The notes beneath the pieces were generated by a model, which had not been told where the DNA came from, made no database searches, and saw only the letters and a program-made list of their open reading frames with translations. Below, piece after piece: positions 1 through 7,540 of a stretch of DNA of 33,445 nt. This stretch comes from a virus. A program made the translations under genes and the position numbers. Within the stretch, counting starts at the first letter, position 1. Each line of letters begins with the position of its first letter. The DNA lies in the IMG/VR virus record IMGVR_UViG_3300034073_004741, positions 1-33,445 of that record, one strand, 5' to 3'.

Positions 1-3000
1 CCCGTATTGAGGGGCGAAGATGTATCTCCATCATCATTACAGCCTATCGCCAGAAGCAACTTTGATGTTGATTCTGAAACATTATTTATGAGCGAATTAA
101 ATAAATCCAGTCTGGATGATGATAAAAAGAAGATTTTTTTAGATGAGTTTAGAAAAAGAACTCGTGGTGGATGGAAATTTAGTAATTTTCATTTTAATTG
201 TCCATGTGTCATAGAGGTTCCGGCGGCTGAGCAAGCTGAGGTGAATAAGATATTATCTAGATACTCTTATGTGGCTTCGCCGCTTTCCGGACCAATATCA
301 GCTGGCAATATTTCAAAGACAATTTCAGATCCAATTGCTGGAGATATTCCTGCCTATTACTCTCCAACTTTGCCCGATGGATCAAGGTGGCTAAATCAGG
401 ATGGCGAAGACTTGGCGAGAAAACAGGGCACAGTATCATATCTGGTCTGTGGAGCAAGTACTACTCTCTCTTCCTTCTCTAGGGATTCATCTGAATTGGC
501 GGCATCTCTTCCAAATTTAATTAAGAAAAACTTTGAAGAAAGTCCGGATAAAGGTGCTAGATTCATTAGGGCACTAATATCTTTAGGCGTTGATGTAGAA
601 GATATTATTCCATTTTTACAAAACTTCAATAATCCAGTTGAAGCTTTTGCATCTCTTTCTAGGGATAGAGTCGGCAAAATTGCACATCTATTATCAATGG
701 CATCTAAAGATGTTAACCTAGGAAAAGATGACACATTTGAGCTCCTAAAAGACTTGCAATTAGTATGTCAAAATGGACACAAGTTTACTATTAAAGATTC
801 AATTTATTTTGGAAAAACACATACCGGATTTAGTGTTAATCGTAAAAAGTCTCCATTTTCTCAAGACACAATAATGAGAAGCGGGATACTAACATCTGTT
901 GGTATTGATAACTTTAATAATACTTTAAAGTTAAAAAATTCAAATAACGCCCAATACATTAGACCAATAAAGATAGAGGATAGAGCTGCATTTAAAAAGC
1001 AATATGACGAATGGATTGCTTCGGGAAGGCCTTTATCCGATCTTTATTTTTCTGTCACAGATGAGCAAGGAAATGTTCATAGTTATTCATATGGAAAGGT
1101 AGATCTAAAAAATATTTGGGGAAGTGAATTTCTATCCGGTTCTGCTCCTCCATCTTCTACTGATTTAGAAACAAGAAAGAAGATGACGGAGAGAGGTGTA
1201 ACTACCTCAGTTTCTGATAGTGAAAAAGATATCATTGGTTCTGGCGAAGAGATGAGAAGCTATTCCACTCAGGAGTGGAGACAAGAGGATCTCAAGTCAC
1301 TTCCAGTCCTGAACTCTTTGTCAAGAGATATGTTTCAAGAAGATGCGAGTGGATATAAGATTATATCATTAGTTGCCTCAGTTATAAAAGACCAACTAAG
1401 AATGGTTAGAACTTGGCTTGATTCATCTTCAAGACTTGATATTGTTGATTATCAGGCCCTAGAAGATGTTAAGGTCTATGATATAGAAAGGGAAAAACAA
1501 AAGAATCAGTTATTAACAACAGAAGAATTTGAAAGAGCAATAAAAATATTAGAAGATTCTTTATTCTTTTTGTGTGATCAAGATGCTCCAAGCCCCGAAG
1601 AGGTAAGCCCTATCTATCAAAAATCACTATCTATCTTTAGAAGAAATTATGTTTCTGAGTTGGAAAAGATTAATTTAAATTTTGCCCAATTTTTTGGAGA
1701 TAAAGCTATAAAACTTTTATCTCCAGAATGGATTGCCAAACAACTAGTATTCTCCCTGGTGAGGGGCTCTTACCAGGTTGATAGTCGTACCGGTTCTATG
1801 GTAAAAGAGGTATATGACAATCCATCTGAAGGCGTTTACTTTTTCCAGTTTAATTACGAAGATATTTATGATGAAGTAAGAGATGGTGTAAACAAATTTG
1901 TAAACATAATTTCGGACAAAATTAAATTTATAGAAAATGAAAAGGAAGTAGATAGAATACTCCTGGACCCTCGTATCAAACAAAAGGGAGATGTTGAATC
2001 TTTCAATAGAATGATGAGAATTAATGGTAAGGAATATAGCGGAAGAATCCTTAAGGCTTCTATGGCCTTTTACTTTGCAGAATCTCTCAGCAGGATTTAT
2101 AAGACGTACCTTATGGGTATAAATTCTCCCAATTTTATTGGACATGAATTTGACATTAATCTTTTTAACATTAGTGATATAATAAATATATCTGAAGATC
2201 AGATTGAAAAAATATCTATAAGTCAATCAGATTTTGAAGATATAGATGATTTTTATGAAAATTATCTAGAAGAAGTAACGGCCTGTTTGTCTGAGCTTGA
2301 AAAATCAACGATTTTATCAAAGACTGCTTGCTACTCCTCTCTCTATACAGAAAAGGCTCTTGAATATATTAAGAACCAATTATCATCAATATTAACATCA
2401 GATCAATTAGATCAGCAGCAAAAAGAACGTGCAAAATTAATCATAAATAATGTTATGGTTGTAACTCCGTTTGATACAATTGATTTGAATTCAAATGGAA
2501 AACATAGAAAGTTCTTTGGTGGAAAAGATTCTATAGAGCCGATAAGTTTGATTCCAAACTTTAGCGCAATATTGGCCGAGCATGTCAGTGGCTCCTATCC
2601 AATCTATGTTCTAATGGCCGGTGGAAGCAAAATGCATTCATTTGATTTTGGCAAAGATGAAAATGGAAGAGAATTTAGAATATCTCCAGCGCAAGAAGGA
2701 AGACTTAAGATTCTTACTTTAATCAACCCAAGCTCTTTAGGCTCTTACTATCAGGTTAATGATGTTGAAGTAAAGCAGGTTGAGAAAGTATATCCAGGAT
2801 GGAATATAATAGAAGTATCTGTTACTTCAAATAAAAATTCCAAAGAATATACTGGTGGAAATTATTTCTATTTAGATGCAACCAAGATTTCATCTAACAC
2901 TGGATTAAAAGAGGGTGTAAGCATTTATTACCATCCCGGAAGTGTGGTTGTAAAAGAAGAAAAGAAAGAAATAGGTGTCATAAATAATCAGCTAAACTTT

Positions 3001-4389
3001 GACTCCACAGATTCACTTTCAGTTGGTCAACTTTCCGCAAGAACCGGTTCCTCAAGATTGGTTCCACCACTTCCACTGATTGAGGACCCTGTGCAGATGG
3101 CCGGAATCAGTAATGCCGGAGTTCCAATTCCTCTTAAATATAGCGGGGAAGACTTTGTATCTTCTAAGGATATTTTTCCAATTTTAGATATAAAAGTTCC
3201 AGTCATTATAAATTCTAATTTAGAAATTGATATATCTGATTTGTTATTGAGATATCCTACTAGCGCAGCTTTTTCTTATTTAAGAAATATAAACTCTCTA
3301 TACAATGAGATGTGCAAAAAGATAGAAATGGGAGCCTCAGAAGATTCTCAGATTATTGATAATTATAAAGAACAAATAAAACTAATATGGCAATCATATA
3401 GAGCTTTGCCATTTTTTGTTGCAAATAAGCAAACCGGATCCAAGAGGGAAAGGCTGATCTTTGGAAAACAAGATGTTATCAAACCCAGAAGATCTCCATA
3501 TATTCCATTTTTAGATTGGGTTACTTCCTATAAGATAATAAGCCAAGAAGTTTGCGGACCATCATATGGAGGTCACTCCTTGTGGGGAACTGATTTTTCG
3601 CAAGAAGATATTGCAGAAATAAAAGATGGCATTGAAAACTTCTTAATTGATATAAATAGACTTGATGTTCTTGCCAAAAGCTTGGAAAAAGCTATTTATG
3701 AAAATGAGGGCAAAAAAGTAACTATTGATCCAAAGGATATGCTAGATCCTATTCAGAGACTATTCTCTGGAAATCTTACACCAGAGCAGGTCTATAAATA
3801 TTTTGGGTATAGCTTTAGTACAGATAAAGATTTTACATCCCAGGATAATTTCGCTTGGGGCAACACACCATCTGATAAGGATGAAAGAGAGAATATCCAA
3901 AACGTTGCAATAGGAAAGGTTGTAAAACATTTTGGAGAATGGCTATCAGCTCCTGGAAAATTCTATTCTATTGGTAAATATGATCATCTTTCTGGCGAGA
4001 ACATTCCATATGCCAGGATCGTTACTGGAAATAGAGTTTTCCCAAAAACCTTGGATCAGAGACAGGCCTTATTGAAGGCAAAAAAACAATCTTCTGATGC
4101 CCAAATATTATCTCCTGACGATTTATTTTCTTCTCAATTTTATTATGGCTCTGGTGCAGATGAAGAATATTATCCAATTCCACAGGATCCCGAACATTAC
4201 AAGGAATATCTAAATAGACTCAAGAAAGTTAGGCATATTGGAACAAAGACATTTGCAGAGTCAATGTCTAAATATGCTCAAGATTCTGTGATCTATAGAA
4301 TAAGAGAGTTTTTGGCATCTGAATTCCTAAAGAGTGGCGGAAGAAAGGAAATCTTCATCAAGTTGGCAAAATCCTTAGATAAGCGTTGA
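1..4389 (+). CDS. Very large protein of unknown function, 5' end cut by window edge
   Basis: The frame is open from base 1 with no stop upstream, so the gene very probably begins before the window; the first possible in-window start is a TTG at position 7 without a convincing ribosome site. At least 1460 residues are encoded, ending in TGA at 4387-4389. I recognise no family. The protein is mixed alpha/beta in character, soluble-looking, with no obvious membrane segment, signal peptide or P-loop, and contains isolated cysteines such as a CPC near residue 65. The C-terminal tail is basic (KLAKSLDKR). Its size and position next to a terminator-closed unit would suit a virion or tail-associated protein, but that is inference only. 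Confidence 0.8.
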   Translation, partial: PVLRGEDVSPSSLQPIARSNFDVDSETLFMSELNKSSLDDDKKKIFLDEFRKRTRGGWKFSNFHFNCPCVIEVPAAEQAEVNKILSRYSYVASPLSGPISAGNISKTISDPIAGDIPAYYSPTLPDGSRWLNQDGEDLARKQGTVSYLVCGASTTLSSFSRDSSELAASLPNLIKKNFEESPDKGARFIRALISLGVDVEDIIPFLQNFNNPVEAFASLSRDRVGKIAHLLSMASKDVNLGKDDTFELLKDLQLVCQNGHKFTIKDSIYFGKTHTGFSVNRKKSPFSQDTIMRSGILTSVGIDNFNNTLKLKNSNNAQYIRPIKIEDRAAFKKQYDEWIASGRPLSDLYFSVTDEQGNVHSYSYGKVDLKNIWGSEFLSGSAPPSSTDLETRKKMTERGVTTSVSDSEKDIIGSGEEMRSYSTQEWRQEDLKSLPVLNSLSRDMFQEDASGYKIISLVASVIKDQLRMVRTWLDSSSRLDIVDYQALEDVKVYDIEREKQKNQLLTTEEFERAIKILEDSLFFLCDQDAPSPEEVSPIYQKSLSIFRRNYVSELEKINLNFAQFFGDKAIKLLSPEWIAKQLVFSLVRGSYQVDSRTGSMVKEVYDNPSEGVYFFQFNYEDIYDEVRDGVNKFVNIISDKIKFIENEKEVDRILLDPRIKQKGDVESFNRMMRINGKEYSGRILKASMAFYFAESLSRIYKTYLMGINSPNFIGHEFDINLFNISDIINISEDQIEKISISQSDFEDIDDFYENYLEEVTACLSELEKSTILSKTACYSSLYTEKALEYIKNQLSSILTSDQLDQQQKERAKLIINNVMVVTPFDTIDLNSNGKHRKFFGGKDSIEPISLIPNFSAILAEHVSGSYPIYVLMAGGSKMHSFDFGKDENGREFRISPAQEGRLKILTLINPSSLGSYYQVNDVEVKQVEKVYPGWNIIEVSVTSNKNSKEYTGGNYFYLDATKISSNTGLKEGVSIYYHPGSVVVKEEKKEIGVINNQLNFDSTDSLSVGQLSARTGSSRLVPPLPLIEDPVQMAGISNAGVPIPLKYSGEDFVSSKDIFPILDIKVPVIINSNLEIDISDLLLRYPTSAAFSYLRNINSLYNEMCKKIEMGASEDSQIIDNYKEQIKLIWQSYRALPFFVANKQTGSKRERLIFGKQDVIKPRRSPYIPFLDWVTSYKIISQEVCGPSYGGHSLWGTDFSQEDIAEIKDGIENFLIDINRLDVLAKSLEKAIYENEGKKVTIDPKDMLDPIQRLFSGNLTPEQVYKYFGYSFSTDKDFTSQDNFAWGNTPSDKDERENIQNVAIGKVVKHFGEWLSAPGKFYSIGKYDHLSGENIPYARIVTGNRVFPKTLDQRQALLKAKKQSSDAQILSPDDLFSSQFYYGSGADEEYYPIPQDPEHYKEYLNRLKKVRHIGTKTFAESMSKYAQDSVIYRIREFLASEFLKSGGRKEIFIKLAKSLDKR

Positions 4390-4451
4390 CGCTCCGGCCC
4401 GATGGGCTAATATGGGATGGAGCAGAGAGCTCAAGCAAAAGGAGTTGCAAA

Positions 4452-4733
4452 ATGACTGTAGTAAAGATTTTCAATGATAACACCTCCCAAGAGGATACTA
4501 ACACAACATGGTCCATGGACGATGTTAGAGAGTACGTAAAGCAATATCGCGTATACAAGCAACAGATCAAGGATCTTCAGCAATCTCTTTCGGAGTGGTC
4601 ATCTGAATTCATTAAGGAAAAATCTCTTCCAAAGAAGGAGCTTGCAACTGCGCTTCGCGTAGATGAGCAGGATCTAGATATGGGAACCGTAAATGAAATT
4701 TACGATACCATCACCGGTTCTTCTGAAGACTGA
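4452..4733 (+). CDS. Small acidic helical protein, unknown function
   Basis: The 93-residue product starts at ATG 4452 because AAAAGGAG lies at 4437-4444, seven bases upstream. An in-frame upstream start at 4386 would overlap the previous stop and add 22 atypical residues, so it was not used. The middle (about residues 22-55) is a predicted amphipathic helix rich in Gln, Lys and Tyr, followed by a short segment with LPKKELATALRVDEQDL that resembles a small helical domain. It is the last gene before a strong terminator at 4753 and is probably cotranscribed with the large gene upstream. No family was recognised. Confidence 0.75.
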   Translation: MTVVKIFNDNTSQEDTNTTWSMDDVREYVKQYRVYKQQIKDLQQSLSEWSSEFIKEKSLPKKELATALRVDEQDLDMGTVNEIYDTITGSSED

Positions 4734-4752
4734 TTCAGAAAAAAGTCAACTG

Positions 4753-4786
4753 GAGGCCAGCAATATTGCTGGCCTCTTTTTGTTTT
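4753..4786 (+). terminator. Rho-independent terminator
   Basis: A perfect 24-base inverted repeat (4753-4776; arms GAGGCCAGCAAT and ATTGCTGGCCTC) is followed at once by TTTTTGTTTT. The GC-rich lower stem plus T-tract is a textbook intrinsic terminator. It separates the upstream unit from the polymerase operon. Confidence 0.93.
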
Positions 4787-4836
4787 AGCTACTAATTTTA
4801 AAACTATAATAGCATATCAATCCTCCTCGGAATCAC

Positions 4837-4864
4837 TTGACCGTGCGCAATCCGCGCCTATAGT
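4837..4864 (+). promoter_or_regulatory. Candidate sigma70-type promoter for the polymerase operon
   Basis: TTGACC (4837-4842) and TATAGT (4859-4864) are separated by 16 bases, close to the bacterial housekeeping consensus. They lie 25 bases before the dnaE start and just after the terminator at 4753-4786, which is where a promoter is needed. A second TATAAT at 4805-4810 has no good -35 partner. Identification is by motif only. Confidence 0.55.
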
Positions 4865-4888
4865 TCAGACAGCATAATAGGAGAAAAA

Positions 4889-7540
4889 ATGTCAAAAGGC
4901 AGATTTGTGTCATTACATAACCATACAGAGCTTGGGTCACCGCTCGATGGAATGAATGATGTTTACGATCTCTTCAAGAGAGCTAAAGAAGTAGATCATC
5001 CAGCAGTTGCAGTAACTGATCACGGTACGATGACCGCTCTTTATGATGCTTATCTTGCCAGCCAGCAAACTGGAGTAAAGCTCATTCCTGGCATGGAAGC
5101 TTATTTTACAGATGATCTGGAAGGCAAAAAGAATTACCATTTAGTTCTTCTTGCTCAAAATGAGATCGGATACAAAAACATCCTAAGGCTTAATTACTTG
5201 GCTTACCAGAATCAAGTATCTGGCTATATGGGAAAGAAAACACCAAGAATTTCTTGGGATCATATTGGTGAATTTAACGAAGGAGTTATTGCGCTAACCG
5301 CTTGTTCCAATGGCCTCGTCGGTAAGACTTTGATCACAGAGCAAGAAGAGGAGCTTGGCCTATCATATGTAAAGAAATTTCACTCTATCTTTAAGGACAG
5401 GTTCTTTTTAGAGTTACAGCCGCATAGGCTTCAGGCAACTGGAAAAGATGGAAAAGAAGTTAATCAGCAAAAATTAAACGAATCTCTTCTTCGCATTTCT
5501 CGTGAGCAAGGAATTCCATATGTAATAACTTGCGATGCTCACTATCGAGATAAAGACCATGCAAAATATCACGATTTCATGCTGGCAATTAAAGATAAGA
5601 AAGCTGTAGACGATCCTGATAGGTTTCGTTATGGCGTTCAGGACATGTATTTAAAAACTCATGAAGAAATTATCTCCTTTTTTGGCAGAGGAATTGCCGA
5701 AAGAGGCATGGATAATACGATGAAGATTATGCAACTTTGCGAAGAGCCTCATTACATCAAGCCGAAGAAACCAATGCTTCCAATCTTTCCGGTAAGAGAA
5801 GAGGCTGCGTACGATACTTTCTCCACATGGAGAGATAAACAAAAATCATCTGCAGACGTTCCAGAGGACAAGCTTTACTTGAGATGGAAATGTATTGAGG
5901 GCTTTAAGGAAAAGCTATCGCATATTGATGCTGATAAAAGAGAAGAATACTGGGACAGAGTCAAGATGGAGCTTTCCATCCTTGAAGACAAAAATTTCTC
6001 CTCATATATGTTGATCGTATCTGACTATATTAACTGGGCTAAAGATAGAATGCCGGTTGGTCCGGCCCGTGGATCAGCGGCTGGCTCACTTGTTGCGTAC
6101 CTTACAGGAATTACTTCAGTAGATCCTATGGAATATGATCTTCTCTTTGAAAGATTTCAGAATAGAGAGAAAAAGTCTTTCCCAGATATTGATACGGACT
6201 TTTCAAATCCGGGATTGGTCAAGGAGTATCTGAAGGAAAAATATGGACAAGATAGAGTTGCTTCTATTTCAAACTGGAGCACCCTATCTCCCAAGGTTAT
6301 TGTGAAGGACGTTGCAAGATCGCTCAGACTTGGTGGTGATAAATCTACTGCATTTACAATTGCAAATAACATTACAGCTATGATGCCAGATTCTGAATCA
6401 CTAGATGATGCAATGAGAGAAAGTAAAGAGTTTTCAACTTGGATGAGAAAGTTTCCAGAACTTTATGAGTATGGAAGCAAACTGCAGAATCTAACTAGAA
6501 ACTGGTCTGTTCATGCCGCTGGCGTTGTTATTGGCGAAGATGCTCTTTACAATGTTGCGCCACTAAGATTTGATGAAGAAGGAAACGTCGTTACTCAATG
6601 GGAGAAGACAAGATGTGAAGACAATGGTCTCATCAAGATGGATCTCCTCGGTCTTAAGACACTAACGGTTATTGATGAAACATTTAAGCTGATTAAAGAA
6701 ACTACTGGACAGGAGCTTTCTGTAGATGACATCAATATCCACGATCAAGATGTATACAGAATGCTTGGAGAGGGAAGAACGCTTGGAGTATTCCAGCTAG
6801 AATCATCTCTAACTCCATTTTGTATAAAATTAAAACCAAAATCTATTGAAGATATTTCTGCAATCAATGCAATCGGAAGACCCTCTTGTGTTCCGGAGGA
6901 ACGTAGAATTTATGCCGCAAGAAGATTGGGTGAAGAAAAGGTTATATATGATCATCCTAACCTGGAAAGAGCTCTAAAGAAAACTTATGGGGTCTTGGTT
7001 TATGAAGAACAGGCAATGATGATTGCGCAGGATTGCGCAGGATGGGATCTGAACCAAGCTGATGCTCTTCGTAAGATTAGCAAGCTCAAAGGAAAGGATC
7101 CAGAATTAGTCCTAAAGACTGAAGCGAACTTTGTAAAAGACTGTATGCAACATAGCGGTATGAAATATGAGTTAGCTTCATCTATCTGGGAGAGATACAT
7201 TCTACCCCTCGGTGGTTATGCCTTTAATAAGTCCTTGCACTTTTCTGAGGAAGTGAGTATAATAAGAAATGGGGAGGCAATGGTGCTTCCAATTATTGAT
7301 GTTAAATCTGGCGATTTTGTTTGTTCAAGGGACGAAAAAACAGGTGAAAAAATCACAGTGCAAGTCAGGGATAATCATTATCACGGTAGACTTCCAGTTT
7401 ACGAAGTTGAGCTAGAAACCGGAGAAAAAGTAAAATGCACAATGAATCACAAATTCAGAACTCAAGATGGGCAGATGTTGCCCCTATGGTTGATTCAGAA
7501 GGAAAATTTGAGTATACTTGCCTCTGCGGAAAACAGATAA
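4889..7540 (+). CDS. dnaE: DNA polymerase III alpha subunit, N-terminal part, fused to N-terminal split-intein fragment
   Basis: Bacterial-type family C replicative polymerase. Residues 1-230 are a PHP domain keeping metal-ligand motifs (HNH at 10-12, TDHGT at 43-47, CDAHY at 215-219, HD at 228-229). The palm carries GPARGSAAGS (391-400), the catalytic pair D435 and D437 in FPDIDTDF, and the third aspartate D585 in KMDLLGLKTLTVI. At K781 the conserved GGYAFNK motif is interrupted: residues 782-883 are an intein N-fragment with block A (SLHFSEEVSI) and block B (TMNH, T851 and H854), then a TAA stop. The start has AGGAG at 4878-4882, six bases upstream. The missing fingers end, HhH and OB parts are encoded at 8720-9865. 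Alone it should be inactive; activity requires trans-splicing with that product. Confidence 0.95.
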   Translation: MSKGRFVSLHNHTELGSPLDGMNDVYDLFKRAKEVDHPAVAVTDHGTMTALYDAYLASQQTGVKLIPGMEAYFTDDLEGKKNYHLVLLAQNEIGYKNILRLNYLAYQNQVSGYMGKKTPRISWDHIGEFNEGVIALTACSNGLVGKTLITEQEEELGLSYVKKFHSIFKDRFFLELQPHRLQATGKDGKEVNQQKLNESLLRISREQGIPYVITCDAHYRDKDHAKYHDFMLAIKDKKAVDDPDRFRYGVQDMYLKTHEEIISFFGRGIAERGMDNTMKIMQLCEEPHYIKPKKPMLPIFPVREEAAYDTFSTWRDKQKSSADVPEDKLYLRWKCIEGFKEKLSHIDADKREEYWDRVKMELSILEDKNFSSYMLIVSDYINWAKDRMPVGPARGSAAGSLVAYLTGITSVDPMEYDLLFERFQNREKKSFPDIDTDFSNPGLVKEYLKEKYGQDRVASISNWSTLSPKVIVKDVARSLRLGGDKSTAFTIANNITAMMPDSESLDDAMRESKEFSTWMRKFPELYEYGSKLQNLTRNWSVHAAGVVIGEDALYNVAPLRFDEEGNVVTQWEKTRCEDNGLIKMDLLGLKTLTVIDETFKLIKETTGQELSVDDINIHDQDVYRMLGEGRTLGVFQLESSLTPFCIKLKPKSIEDISAINAIGRPSCVPEERRIYAARRLGEEKVIYDHPNLERALKKTYGVLVYEEQAMMIAQDCAGWDLNQADALRKISKLKGKDPELVLKTEANFVKDCMQHSGMKYELASSIWERYILPLGGYAFNKSLHFSEEVSIIRNGEAMVLPIIDVKSGDFVCSRDEKTGEKITVQVRDNHYHGRLPVYEVELETGEKVKCTMNHKFRTQDGQMLPLWLIQKENLSILASAENR

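Noticed and set aside
1744-2226. Minus-strand open frame of about 160 codons, and other minus-strand frames
   Set aside because: It is antisense to the large left-edge gene, is low-complexity in composition and has no ribosome site; the other minus-strand frames are likewise shadows of + strand genes.
4787-4888. tRNA or small RNA gene in the gap before dnaE
   Set aside because: No cloverleaf arms or conserved TTCRA-type T-loop could be found; the gap is explained by a terminator tail, promoter and ribosome site.
7021-7040. Tandem repeat of the ten bases GATTGCGCAG
   Set aside because: Only two copies, inside a conserved coding stretch of dnaE (IAQDCAG); it looks like chance codon use.
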